A stretch of DNA of 64,000 nucleotides from Sphingomonas koreensis (GTDB lineage Bacteria; Pseudomonadota; Alphaproteobacteria; Sphingomonadales; Sphingomonadaceae), in NCBI GenBank assembly GCA_006438735.1, contig RCZF01000008.1, forward strand, positions 1 to 64,000. Direction: 5' to 3'. Shown here in pieces: positions 8,880 through 17,886 of the stretch. The notes under the pieces were generated by a model. That model was not told the DNA's origin. It saw only the letters and a list, made by a program, of their open reading frames with translations, and made no database searches. Position 1 is the first letter of the stretch. Each line of letters begins with the position of its first letter. The translations under genes and the position numbers were made by a program.

Positions 8880-9926
8880 TCAGCGTAGCGGCTGATCGCG
8901 GCTCGACAGCCAGTCAGGAATGATCGGACGCTGCTTTTCCTTGGCTACCCGCGCCACTTCGGCCGCGATCAGATCGGCGCGCTTCTGCCAAGCGAGATGC
9001 GTGCTGCCGAATCCCCCATGATCGTTGAGCTGCGCGCCATAGGTCCGCCAATAGCGCTCAGCGGCGGCGGGATCGTAACCGGCATTGGCCATTAGGGTTA
9101 CGCTCAATCGATCGGCCTCCTTCTCGGTCTGTTTGAACAACCGCGCGCTGCGGCCGAAGCCTTTGAACATGCCGCGGTTGACGTGCGCGGCTGTGAGGCG
9201 CGCCGGATGATCGAGCACGATGTGCGCGAGTTCATGGGCAAGTATCGCTGCGAGTGCCTGGTCATCGCCACCGACCAAATTCACCAGCGCCGAATCGATC
9301 TGGATCGTGTCACCGTCGGTTGCGGCGTTAAGATCGTCACTAACGTCCACTTCGACGCGAGCGACGCAGCCCGTAACAGGGCGAACCGCGACACTCCTGA
9401 CACCCCCCGAATGACGTAGCTGGAACACAATCGGCCCTAGCGCCGAATCGCGGCCGATCATGCCGATAACGCTTCGAGGCGTTGCATCGCCAGGCAATTT
9501 GGCGCCGTCTACCGCCAACACCGAATCGTCGGGTTCAATGGATGCCACCGAAGCGGGGCTACTCGGAACGATGCCTTCAATCCCCACGGTCGATTCAAAA
9601 TCGAAATGGCGAACTGCTTCGGATCGGATCGATTCGCCGTAATCGTTGCTGCTGTGCATGACGAGGCCGGTCAGCGGACCGCGTTTGACGCACAACTGGC
9701 CGTTGCTCTTTTGCAGATGATACAACACCGACGCCACCCGAATATCGGCTTGCCGAAGCCCCTCGAGTATGTTGGATAGATTGGGATTTTCGACTGCCCG
9801 GCCCGGCGATTCAGACAGATATGCTGCTGATATCAAACACGTAACGAGCAAAATGCCACGGCGGCCTCTTCCTCTGAGGGCCTTTACGCCACTCATCATG
9901 TCCGATTTTGAGCGGCGTGTTCGCAT
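8880..9926 (-). CDS. Secreted M48-family metalloprotease with PDZ-like domain
   Basis: A 348-residue protein with an N-terminal signal-type segment (hydrophobic residues about 24-38 after a basic stretch). A PDZ-like region (about 110-175) contains GIEGIVPSSPA and DSVLAVDGAKL. The M48 peptidase part has the zinc motif HELAH near residue 230 and the downstream Glu ligand in KEADR. The ATG at 9926 is preceded by AGAGG at six bases, which supports it over two later ATGs. Likely a periplasmic or membrane-associated protease. It follows rfbA on the same strand but has its own leader region. The link to polysaccharide synthesis is positional only. Confidence 0.82.
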   Translation of the reverse strand: MRTRRSKSDMMSGVKALRGRGRRGILLVTCLISAAYLSESPGRAVENPNLSNILEGLRQADIRVASVLYHLQKSNGQLCVKRGPLTGLVMHSSNDYGESIRSEAVRHFDFESTVGIEGIVPSSPASVASIEPDDSVLAVDGAKLPGDATPRSVIGMIGRDSALGPIVFQLRHSGGVRSVAVRPVTGCVARVEVDVSDDLNAATDGDTIQIDSALVNLVGGDDQALAAILAHELAHIVLDHPARLTAAHVNRGMFKGFGRSARLFKQTEKEADRLSVTLMANAGYDPAAAERYWRTYGAQLNDHGGFGSTHLAWQKRADLIAAEVARVAKEKQRPIIPDWLSSRDQPLR

Positions 9927-10138
9927 GTGTCACCTCTACGACACGGTTTGTCCGCAAAGACGATTTGGCGCAATTGGTTATAGACCAAGGGCCGCCCACT
10001 CAATATGATCAAGGCTCTGGAAAGTCATTCATTTGCCGCCGCCAGCCTTGTTAGCGGCTGCAGCAAAAAAGCCGATTGCCTTTCCAGCGGATTTGACTAA
10101 TGCTTGGGGCAATTGGGTTTTCAGCGAGGAGAATTGGT

Positions 10139-10429
10139 ATGAACGTTGGTAAAGTAATTTTGGGAGTGGGCGCAGCTGTTGGCCTGATGTCCTCGACTGT
10201 TGCGATGGCCGCTACCACGCGCTCGTCAGCAGCGCTGCCGACCGTCAAGGCCCCTATTTCGGGTGTCCGCACGGCAACGACCCTCAAGAAGAAGAGCAGC
10301 CAGTCGGACGAGTCGATGACGGGCACGTATGTCGTTGGTGGTCTTGCTGCCGCGGCCGTGATCGCCGGTATCGTCGTTGTTGCGAGCGACAACAACAACA
10401 AGAATGACAACTCGTCCAGCCCGGGCTGA
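10139..10429 (+). CDS. Small secreted or membrane-anchored protein, unknown function
   Basis: The 96-residue product starts at ATG 10139 behind a strong ribosome site (GAGGAG, seven bases away); an upstream in-frame ATG has no such site. Residues 1-23 form a signal peptide ending VAMAA. A hydrophobic segment lies at about residues 62-81 (VVGGLAAAAVIAGIVVVA), and the tail is rich in Asp, Asn and Ser. It is followed at once by a strong terminator, so it is monocistronic and probably well expressed. Function unknown; the position in the polysaccharide locus is the only hint. Confidence 0.7.
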   Translation: MNVGKVILGVGAAVGLMSSTVAMAATTRSSAALPTVKAPISGVRTATTLKKKSSQSDESMTGTYVVGGLAAAAVIAGIVVVASDNNNKNDNSSSPG

Positions 10430-10458
10430 TTTTTAATCAGTTTAAGATTGGTACAGCG

Positions 10459-10497
10459 AAGGCCTCACAGATATTCCATCTGTGAGGCCTTTGTTTT
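10459..10497 (+). terminator. Rho-independent terminator after the small secreted-protein gene
   Basis: A perfect 13-bp stem (10459-10471 with 10479-10491) and a 7-base loop are followed by TTGTTTT, 29 bases after the stop codon. Confidence 0.9.
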
Positions 10498-10659
10498 GAA
10501 GCATCCGTTGCCAAACTTGCATCGATACCGGAATATATTCGGGCTCCAAGGTGCGGCCTCTGAGTGCCGATACTCGCATCGTTTTATGGATGTGCGCGAA
10601 CAAGTCGCAGGACGCCCAGATCAGGCGAGAAATTCCGGTCGATCAGGGACGCAAAAAAA

Positions 10660-11092
10660 AAACGCGAAAATGTGACTGACGATGGCCTCTTCAGCATCCT
10701 CCGGGTTTGTTCTGTTGCATCCATCCGCGCGTAAGGCGCTTCCAGCGCTTCATAGGGGCTATCGATGCCGGTGAAATTACCGAGCTGGCCGGCGCGTGCA
10801 TCAACTTCGCGACTTCGGCGACGCAGCGGATATTCTCGATCCGATCGGTATAGGTGAATCCTAGATTCTTGTTGAGCCCGTGGCGGATATTGTCGCCGTC
10901 GAGCAGGAAGCTGTGCTTGCCGATCGCGTGGAGCTGCTTCTCGACCAGATTGGCGATGGTCGATTTGCCCGACCCGGAAAGACACTTGAACCACAGCACC
11001 TTGGGCTGCCTGCGGATAACAATTACCGCGCGTTGAATACCGCAATTCGGGTGCTCGATCTTTGGAGCGTTGCCCCATTCGATCAGTCCCAC
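10660..11092 (-). pseudogene. cysC: cysC (adenylylsulfate kinase) remnant with internal deletion
   Basis: The frame from 11092 reads the N-terminal half of APS kinase: QPKVLWFKCLSGSGKST (P-loop), LLDGDNIRHGLNKNLGFT and IENIRCVAEVAKLM. At about 10797 homology jumps, in a shifted frame, to the C-terminal family motif NFTGIDSPYEA followed by a degenerate tail. The central part (normally about 60-70 residues, with the FISPFR and DPKGLYAKAR segments) is absent. The gene therefore lost an internal segment and its frame and cannot make a working kinase. The P-loop also reads CLSGSGKST instead of the usual GLSGSGKST. Confidence 0.8.
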
Positions 11093-11389
11093 TTGCTTGA
11101 GGTTGATGTGGGCGATGTTCCTAGCGCTGCGATCAAGCGAAGCCCACTGTCGGCAATTACGCTGCTGCGGGCTTCCGACATCGTGGGCATCTATGGCGAT
11201 CTGCAGGTCCTTCTTCCTAGCCCGAGGTCAGCCGATGCTTGGGTTTCCAAACCAAACGCAGCACCGGGATTCGACGGACGCTCAGCGCTTGATTTGATGC
11301 TCCAGGGGGAGACAGGAATTCAGCTGGTGAGGCGCTATCTCGCGGCACAATCACAAGGCCGAGTCGGCCTGACCGATATCGCTTCGTAA
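11090..11389 (+). pseudogene. MbcA/ParS/Xre-type antitoxin C-terminal remnant (DUF2384)
   Basis: The frame ending at 11389 encodes the DUF2384 toxin-binding domain: IVGIYGDLQVLLP, ADAWVSKPNAAP, GRSALDLMLQG, then VRRYLAAQ. Upstream of about residue ASDIVGIYG the family pattern is lost, there is no ATG with a ribosome site, and the frame runs into the antisense of the cysC remnant. I read it as an N-terminally truncated antitoxin. No RES-type toxin gene is recognisable downstream. Confidence 0.5.
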
Positions 11390-12280
11390 GCGGATAGGAT
11401 CTGGCTTTGACTCGAGTTGCGGGGAGAACACGCGCCGGCTCGCCTGACGACGACCTTGGACGGTCTAAGAGGCAGTGAGGCTGCGGGAAGGCGCTAGCTC
11501 CGCCCGCTAAGCATTGCCAATCTCAGAGGCCCCCCGCCAGCCTATCGTTGGCCACATTTTTCTAACGCCAGACGAGGGGTCTGGCGGACACGAACGCTCG
11601 AACATCAACGCGCGGCTATCCTTCCAGTAAAGTGGATGACGAAAATCAAAAAGAGAGTATAATTTCATCAGCTGGCAAGCGAGACCCCCTGAGAAGCACA
11701 GTTTTTGGTCGTTTTTCTCCCCGGTCGATTGGTAGCATTGCGGAGAGTTTAGCGATCAATAAGCGCATTGAAATTCTCCGGGATTTTGGCGATCATTTCG
11801 CCGCCTTCCGCCTTGGTAACGAGTAAAGACTTTCGATGTTACCAAGCTTTATCGATTGAATGATGGAGCTGGCTTGATATCGCGCGCGCGCATGCGCCTG
11901 CGCACGCGGTTCAATAGAGCCTAGACATTTTAGGTGATAAGCCGGGTCAGAATGAGGCGCGCGGACTATTCTCGCCGCGCCGACCTCGCCGCTCGCCCCC
12001 CCATACACGACCGGTCGCACGATCATGAGCGCGGCGGTTGAGATCGACGCCGTTCGCATCCGCGCACCTATTCTCATCGGTACGCAATGTAATCGCCCGC
12101 GCTTGTAGCGTGTTTGAGTAGGACATACGCGCGGCCCCGTCAGTTACGATCAGCATTCGACATCGTCCGACCGACGGTCCACTCCTCGAGCCTAAAGGCA
12201 ATCGGCTTTTTCACACAGACGGCACTGCTCGCAGCAGCCCCGCCGAAGGGCAATGTCGATACAGCATCCGTTTTGAGTGG

Positions 12281-12296
12281 GCAGGACATGTCCTGC
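12281..12296. promoter_or_regulatory. 16-bp perfect palindrome, candidate operator
   Basis: GCAGGACATGTCCTGC is identical to its reverse complement. It lies 225 bases before the sugar transferase start codon and 66 bases before a second perfect palindrome, an arrangement typical of a dimeric regulator binding a promoter region. The regulator is not identifiable. Confidence 0.4.
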
Positions 12297-12362
12297 AGGC
12301 ACCAATCTCCCGACTTCTTGATCGTCGTCGGCAGCCTTTTGCTCGCAGGCGGTGCAAAATGA

Positions 12363-12378
12363 GCCATATCGATATGGC
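12363..12378. promoter_or_regulatory. Second 16-bp perfect palindrome, candidate operator
   Basis: GCCATATCGATATGGC is a perfect palindrome 143 bases upstream of the sugar transferase start. It differs in sequence from the palindrome at 12281, so two different regulators, or chance, are possible. Confidence 0.4.
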
Positions 12379-12520
12379 AAAGGTTGGCGGGATCGTTCAT
12401 GCGCGCTAAAGGGTCAGCCGCTATCAGACTGCTGCGCGCGAGAATGCATCTTTCCACGAGGATGCACACAAGCCTAGCTTTTGCACCGGGTCGCGTGGTT
12501 CGTATGATGTTAGGGTACCG

Positions 12521-13918
12521 ATGAACCTTCAACCCGGCCCCTTTCCGCCGCAGACGCGCAGCAGTTCGCCGTTCCAGCGGTGGCAGCCCCGTCATGCGAC
12601 GTTGCGGCTGCGGTTGTTCGTCTATGCGGTCGCGATTGATGTGATGTGCATTGTCGCGTCCTTCGTTGTCGCGCCGGTTCTCCACGACGCCCCCTTTGCG
12701 AGCAGCAGACTTCAACTTCTCCTGGGCGCGCTATTGCCAGTCTATCTGCTGACCGCCCTCAACGCAGGCGCCTATATTCCCGCCCTAGCCGAAGACCGGT
12801 TCCGTTCGGCGGCCCGTGGCGTTCGAGCGTTCCTGTTCGCCTTGAGCTTCCTGCTTGTCGGCGCGTTCTCGCTTAAGGCGAGTTCGAATTTTTCGCGATT
12901 GACGTTCACGATCGGATCGACCCTGAGCGTCATATCGCTCGCGGCGGCGCGATATCTCTTCGCCAAACATGCCGAACGCCTGATCGGCGGCAACCCGTTC
13001 AGTATCGTTATCATTTGCGACGGCGATCAACTTGTCCCGCCTGGCGGCTACACGGTGCTTGTCGCCGCCGAAGCCGGATTCGATCCCGAAAGTGACGATC
13101 CCGACATGTACGATCGGCTCGCCAAGGCGCTCGGCAGCGTCGATCGCGTCGTCGTCAAATGCGCCGCCGAACGGCGGCTGGTCTGGGCGCATGCGCTCAA
13201 AGGCGCGCATGTCCAGGGTGAGATCGTGGTGCCGGAGTTGGCCGATTTCGCGCCGCTCGGCGTGTCTCGTCACGGCGAGCTCTCCACCCTCATTGTCTCC
13301 AATGGACCGCTGCGGCTGACCGACCGCGTCGTCAAACGCGGATTCGACGTCGCCGTGGCGGCGACGGCGCTGCTGTTCTTTTCGCCGATGCTTGTTGCAG
13401 TCGCGGCGCTCATCAAGCTCGACAGCACCGGGCCCGTGTTTTTCCGGCAAACCCGAATCGGGCGCGGCAACGAAATGTTCGAGATGCTCAAGTTCCGCAG
13501 CATGAAGGTGGACGACTGCGATGGCGCCGGGGATCGCTCGACGAGCCGCGACGACGATCGGATCACTCGCGTAGGTCGCATCATTCGCATGACCAGCATC
13601 GACGAACTTCCGCAGTTGTTCAATGTTTTGCGCGGCGACATGAGCATTGTTGGCCCCCGCCCGCACGCGCTCGGATCGCGTGCGGCGGACAAATTGTTCT
13701 GGGAAATCGATACGCGTTACTGGCATCGCCACGCCGCCAAGCCGGGCTTGACGGGGCTTGCGCAAATTCGCGGTTACCGCGGCGCAACGGTCCATGAGCA
13801 TGATCTCGTTAATCGCCTCCAGGCCGATCTCGAATATCTGGATAAGTGGTCGATCTGGAAGGATCTGTTGATCATCCTCAGAACATTCGGAGTGTTGCTT
13901 CACCGCAATGCCTATTGA
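12521..13918 (+). CDS. Polyprenyl-phosphate sugar-1-phosphate transferase (EPS initiation)
   Basis: A 465-residue membrane enzyme of the bacterial sugar-transferase (WbaP/PssY/GelB-like) class. Four to five N-terminal transmembrane helices (about residues 28-150) precede a soluble variable region. A re-entrant helix follows at about 268-300 (KRGFDVAVAATALLFFSPML), then the catalytic domain with GPVFFRQTRIG, FEMLKFRSM, SIDELPQLFNVLRGDMSIVGPRP and KPGLTGLAQIRGYRG. It transfers a sugar-1-phosphate, usually glucose or galactose, to undecaprenyl phosphate and so starts repeat-unit assembly. It is the last gene of the polysaccharide region before the island. Confidence 0.93.
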   Translation: MNLQPGPFPPQTRSSSPFQRWQPRHATLRLRLFVYAVAIDVMCIVASFVVAPVLHDAPFASSRLQLLLGALLPVYLLTALNAGAYIPALAEDRFRSAARGVRAFLFALSFLLVGAFSLKASSNFSRLTFTIGSTLSVISLAAARYLFAKHAERLIGGNPFSIVIICDGDQLVPPGGYTVLVAAEAGFDPESDDPDMYDRLAKALGSVDRVVVKCAAERRLVWAHALKGAHVQGEIVVPELADFAPLGVSRHGELSTLIVSNGPLRLTDRVVKRGFDVAVAATALLFFSPMLVAVAALIKLDSTGPVFFRQTRIGRGNEMFEMLKFRSMKVDDCDGAGDRSTSRDDDRITRVGRIIRMTSIDELPQLFNVLRGDMSIVGPRPHALGSRAADKLFWEIDTRYWHRHAAKPGLTGLAQIRGYRGATVHEHDLVNRLQADLEYLDKWSIWKDLLIILRTFGVLLHRNAY

Positions 13919-14061
13919 GCGCATCTGCGTAATCCCGGCGGCTTTAGGCTGTCGCGAACGGTAGGGGCCGTTGTTCCGCGTCGGCGCGCGGATCCATCCA
14001 GGCGCCGATCGCCGATCGGTTGCCGCGGCATGATAATCTCCCGTCACGGTCTACCGGCGCG

Positions 14062-14098
14062 AAAAAGCCCGCGAAGCTGGCGAGCTTCACGGGCTTTT
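14062..14098. terminator. Terminator hairpin, probably the original tRNA-Val terminator
   Basis: The stem AAAAGCCCG-GAAGCT / AGCTTC-CGGGCTTTT has one unpaired position per arm and a 4-base loop. It is U-rich on the minus strand, directly 3' of the tRNA-Val 3'-end fragment at 14105-14146. Before island insertion the tRNA would have read straight into it. Confidence 0.75.
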
Positions 14099-14104
14099 GT
14101 AAAA

Positions 14105-14146
14105 AATGGTGGGCGTGGCAAGGATTGAACTTGCGACCCCTGCGAT
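14105..14146 (-). repeat. Island attachment site: duplicated tRNA-Val 3' end (distal att)
   Basis: These 42 bases are identical to 48476-48517, which is the 3' half of tRNA-Val(GAC) from the anticodon loop to CCA plus two bases. After one mismatch, four further bases match. The 5' half of the tRNA is absent here, so it is not a second tRNA gene. The orientation is direct with respect to the other copy, as expected for the two ends of an element inserted at a tRNA 3' end. Confidence 0.9.
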
Positions 14147-14301
14147 TTCAAAGGCGTTTTCAACGGCGATATTATGTTTATTATCAAGATTTTATACACT
14201 CTCAAAAGTGCCCCTGCTCAATATGTGGCCAATGGACCCGCAAGTTAGGTGTTTGGTCCCGGGGTGTGGCGAGTTTCAAATCGGGCATGACAGTTTCTCC
14301 T

Positions 14302-15528
14302 TCACCCGCGCCAGGGCGCGAGGATCAAATCCTTTTGGACGACCAGTCTGACGGGCGTGCCGGGGCCGATGGTGATGGTTGGCTGGATGTCGACTGACTT
14401 CGAGGTCAACCGGTCGCCAGCATGCGCGACGCTCTGCTGGGTCGACTGACGCAGCGCCTGCACGAGATCACTGCCGCTCGAAAATTGCAGCTCGGCGCCG
14501 ACGCCGAACAGTGTCGCGAGCGCCGCCCCCTTGAGCAGCGACCAGCTGTGGAAATCGACCTTGTCGGCGAGCCCGGCATAGCCTGCAGCGTCGGTCGCGG
14601 GGACGTTGTCGACCTTCAGTGAACTGCCGTCGGGCAGGATGATCCGCTGCCAGACGACGAGCGCGCGGCGCTGACCGAACGCCACCACGCTGTCGTAGCT
14701 GCCGATCAGCCGGGCGCCCTGCGGCACGAGCAATATCCGCCCCGTTGCGCTGTCATAGACGTTCTCGGTCACCTGGGCGATGACGAGGCCGGGCAAATCG
14801 GAATTGAGCCCGGTGATGAGACTCGCCGCGATGACGCTCCCCGCCGACAGCATATAGGGCGATGCCGCTGGTGTAAGCAGATGAGGGTTGACGTCGCCGC
14901 TGGCATCGGTCGCGCTAACGAACGCGGTTTTGTGCTCCCGACGATTGGGATCGCCATCCGCGCCGAGCGGCGACTTGGATGCCTCCCCTGCCGCCGGCAG
15001 CGACGCTACGTCCGCCGTCGCTGCGGCAACGGTCTCACCGGATCGCGCGCCGGATTGGACGAGCAGGCCGGATTGACGCGCTGCCTTCAGCTCCGCCAGG
15101 CGTTGTTGGCGCGCGGCGTCGACACCATCCGTATCCGGGGTCCCGCTATAGGGCATTTGACTATTGGCCAGCGACTGCTGATGCTCGAGAATGGGCTTGC
15201 CCAGGTCGCCCGGCAGCGGCGGCCCGAGCTTGGGCACGTCGCCATAGCTTTTTGGCAATCCGGCAAGCGCGTCGGCATGATCGCCGACTTCGGGTTGAAC
15301 CTGCTCGTCCGACTGCGCAATGGCGTGGAACACACGGGGTTTCAGCGCGATCCAGGCGACGACGACCAGGGCAATGATCGCCAAGGCGGCAAGCACGACG
15401 ATCAGCCCCCGCTTGAAGCGGATCGCGCGCATTGGTGCAGCGCGAATCGCCAAGGTCTCAGGATCGGCCTTGCGGGGCGGCGTCGGCTCAGGCGTTGACG
15501 CCTCGGGTATTTCGGTCGCGCTGTTCAT
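14302..15528 (-). CDS. trbI: TrbI / VirB10-family conjugal transfer protein
   Basis: The 408-residue protein has a short cytoplasmic N-terminus, one transmembrane helix (about residues 39-62) and a proline-rich periplasmic linker. Its C-terminal VirB10-type beta-barrel domain shows SPYMLSAGSVIAASLITGLNSDLPG, LVPQGARLIGSYDS and LVVWQRIILPDG. Length is normal for TrbI. It spans the envelope in the P-type type IV secretion channel. The upstream frame is a traG-trbG fusion, so TrbI is left without its partner proteins. Confidence 0.92.
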   Translation of the reverse strand: MNSATEIPEASTPEPTPPRKADPETLAIRAAPMRAIRFKRGLIVVLAALAIIALVVVAWIALKPRVFHAIAQSDEQVQPEVGDHADALAGLPKSYGDVPKLGPPLPGDLGKPILEHQQSLANSQMPYSGTPDTDGVDAARQQRLAELKAARQSGLLVQSGARSGETVAAATADVASLPAAGEASKSPLGADGDPNRREHKTAFVSATDASGDVNPHLLTPAASPYMLSAGSVIAASLITGLNSDLPGLVIAQVTENVYDSATGRILLVPQGARLIGSYDSVVAFGQRRALVVWQRIILPDGSSLKVDNVPATDAAGYAGLADKVDFHSWSLLKGAALATLFGVGAELQFSSGSDLVQALRQSTQQSVAHAGDRLTSKSVDIQPTITIGPGTPVRLVVQKDLILAPWRG

Positions 15529-16700
15529 GACGCCCTCCGGTTGCGAGAATGGGCGGGTGTCCGCGTGATCCGGACGACGTCCTGATGTTTCAGCCCGAAA
15601 CGGAGCTCGGCAGCATCGAACAGCCGGTCGACCACGTAGAAGCGGCCCTGGACGCGGTAATTGACGAGTTCGGCCGCGTCGTTCGCGCCGACGACGAACA
15701 GCGGCGGCGCGAGGCTGGTGGCGATATCGGCGGGAAATTCGATGAAGGTCTGGCGTCCATCATCAAAGGCGCGAAGCGGTCGCCAGACTGGTTTGTCGCC
15801 ACTCACGGCATAATCGAAATGCAAATCGCCGAGCGACATCCCCGCCGCGACCGGGGCGGCGCGCTCGGTCGCAGCGGCCGCTTTCTTGAGCGCGATCAAT
15901 GCGTCTTGCGGATAGGTCCAGGATACCGCCGTCATCGCGATCTTCGGGGTGCTGGTGAGCGCGAGATGATAGACGCGCGCGTCGGTGGTGATCACGGGAT
16001 CGACCAGGACATCGGCGATATTCTGAACGTCACGCACTTCGTGAACGCCGCGCCTTACCTCCAGCAGTGGATTGTAGCGCGCCGATCGCGCATCGGTCGG
16101 GTTGAACAGCAGGCAGTGCGAGAAGCGTGTGCGCCAGCCGGCGGTCAGCTCCCAATTCTCACCCTTAATGTCGTGAATGACCGCGCTGCCGGTCCAGCCT
16201 AGCAATGTCGGAACAACCAGACCGACACCCTTGCCGCTTCGCGTCGGCGCGAACGCCATGATGTGCTCGGGACCATTTTGCAGAAGGTAATGCCCATGGA
16301 ACCGCCCGAGCACGACGCCATCGTCGCCGAACAGGCCAGCGGCGCGAATCTCGCGAGGTGACGCCCAGCGCGCTGAGCCATAGGTGGTGACGTCGCGGCG
16401 TTGGCGTGCCCGCCACAGCGATCCGGCGATGGCGGCAGCGCAGCCGAGGAAGCCGCTGGCGCCGGCGATCGCGCCCGCCCGATCGAAGACGTGCGGCGCG
16501 TAGGCGTCGAAATGATACCACCAGGGAAAAATCGCCCATGGGCGATAGACCGGGACACTGCGGAGGATGACCCAGGGCGCGCCGAGCTCGTGCTGATACG
16601 CCAGTCTTTCGGCCGCCCATTGCGTCGCAAGCCAGACGCCCGCGAGCACGATCGTAAACACGATGACGATCTGACCGATGAGAAGTCTGGTAGGTGTCAT
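15525..16700 (-). pseudogene. In-frame traG'-'trbG deletion fusion
   Basis: One uninterrupted 391-codon frame joins two transfer proteins. Residues 1-235 are the N-terminal half of TraG/VirD4 coupling protein: two membrane helices, TYGSARWAS, the Walker A motif APTRSGKG, HDIKGENWELT, and RDVQNIADVLVDP. From residue 236 (VITTDARVYHLALTSTP) it is the C-terminal half of TrbG/VirB9, ending FGLKHQDVVRIT. In P-type elements traG, trbB, C, D, E, J, L, F, trbG and trbI lie in that order, so a deletion near 15995 removed everything between. The coupling ATPase has lost Walker B, so transfer function is gone. It overlaps trbI by four bases, as intact trbG normally does. Confidence 0.88.
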
Positions 16701-16810
16701 GCGAGCCTCCCGCCGCGTTTCAGACGCGGTGATGGTCGCCAGTTTGTCAGGGTTTAGCTGGTTCGGTCAGAGCCTGTCTGGTGACGCGGAGTGCTCTTCT
16801 GGTGACGTAG

Positions 16811-16963
16811 GACCAGATCGCCCGTGGTGATGGCGCTGGGCAACCTCCTGCCGCGCTTAAACAGCGTAAGGCGACACCGGGCGAAATCGCCGAAGCGGCC
16901 AAAGCCGGCGGTGCCTCGAACATCATGCGTCCCTATCTCGAGGCGCTCACCGCCAATGGCTAA
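16811..16963 (+). pseudogene. AbiEi-like antitoxin, C-terminal remnant
   Basis: The 50-codon frame has no start codon. It ends QRKATPGEIAEAAKAGGAS followed by NIMRPYLEALTANG and a stop eight bases inside the toxin gene. Such a short overlap with an AbiEii gene is typical of the antitoxin of type IV AbiE pairs. An in-frame TAG at 16808 closes the upstream side, and the DNA-binding N-terminal domain is missing. Confidence 0.5.
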
Positions 16964-17825
16964 GACGCCGACCCACCTCGCCAAATCGATCAAGGACCGG
17001 CTGCTCGACATCGCGCGGCAGGAAGGTCGTGCGTTCGATGTCCTGCTGGTCCGCTTCACGCTCGAACGCCCTCTCTACCGACTATCAATTTCGGCATTTC
17101 GTGAGCGTTTTGTGCTCAAGGGCGGGATGCTCGTGACGGCCTGGGTCGCCGACGACAACCGGGTCACGCGGGATGCCGATTTCCTGGGCTATGGCGATGC
17201 CGACCCTGACGGGCTGATTGCCGATTTTCGAGCGATCATGCGGATCGAAGCGGATGACGGTCTGGTGTTCGATAGCGACGCGCTGGCTGCCACCGCGATC
17301 CGCGAGGCGCTTGACTATGGCTGCACCCGGCTCAAGACGGTCGCCTTTCTCGAGCGTACGCGGATTCCGGTGACGATCGACATTGCTTTCGGCGATGCGA
17401 TGGCGGACGGGGTCCGGCAGTTCGACTATCGGACGCTGCTCGACTTCCCCGCTCCAAATATTCGATCCTATCCCCCGGCGACTGTCGTTGCCGAGAAATT
17501 CTAGGCGATGGTCGCGCTCGGCGTGATCAACGGCCGGATGAAAGACTATTACGACCTCTGGGCGATCCCGCGACATCTGGAGATCGCGCCCGAATAGCTG
17601 GACGCGGCAACCCGCGCGACGTTCGAGCGACGCGGCACACCGATTCCGATCGAGCGACCGCCCGGCCTGTCGACGCCGATGCTCGAAGACGACACCAAGC
17701 AGCGCCAATGGCGAGCCTATGCCGCTTCGCTCGAGCTCGACGGTGTCGGCCTAGCCTCGATCATTGATGCGGTGTGGGCGCTCGTAGGCCCCTCATGCGA
17801 ACGGCTGACCGCCGCGACCGGCTGA
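16956..17825 (+). pseudogene. AbiEii/AbiGii nucleotidyltransferase toxin gene with two amber codons
   Basis: From ATG 16956 the frame reads the AbiEii family: RFTLERPLYRLS, FVLKGGMLVTAW (with the KGG motif), TRDADFLGYGD (nucleotidyltransferase acidic motif), and PVTIDIAFGDA. It stops at TAG 17502-17504, yet the same frame continues with family sequence (AMVALGVINGRMKDYYDLW), meets a second TAG at 17595, and runs on to TGA 17823 with ATFERRGTPIP. The first TAG stands where the family has Gln (EKF-Q-AMV), consistent with a C-to-T change of CAG. Its antitoxin is also truncated, so the whole pair is dead. Confidence 0.85.
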
Positions 17826-17886
17826 TCCGGACCACCGTTAGCGAGACGAACGACGGAAAAAGTCGGGTCCCTCGACCACGGTCGCC

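Larger units (their letters stand above)
11390..12520. other. 1.1-kb intergenic stretch without recognisable gene
   Basis: No frame here shows family motifs. A 64-codon frame (11632-11826, GTG start) is relatively AT-rich but has no ribosome site or homology that I recognise. The right end holds two perfect 16-bp palindromes (listed separately) upstream of the sugar transferase. Together with the cysC and antitoxin remnants this looks like a decayed insertion zone. Confidence 0.6.

Noticed and set aside
11632..11826. 64-codon ORF with GTG start
   Set aside because: No ribosome site, no motif and no operon context; it lies in a decayed stretch.
12785..14047. 420-codon minus-strand frame opposite the sugar transferase
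   Set aside because: Low-information sequence; the plus strand carries the complete bacterial sugar-transferase signature.
14105..14180. A second tRNA-Val gene
   Set aside because: Only the 3' half matches; the sequence beyond 14151 cannot form the anticodon 5' strand, D arm or acceptor 5' strand.
16956..17825. Amber codons being read through as a recoding event
   Set aside because: The antitoxin partner is also truncated and neighbouring transfer genes are broken, so simple pseudogenisation is the better explanation.
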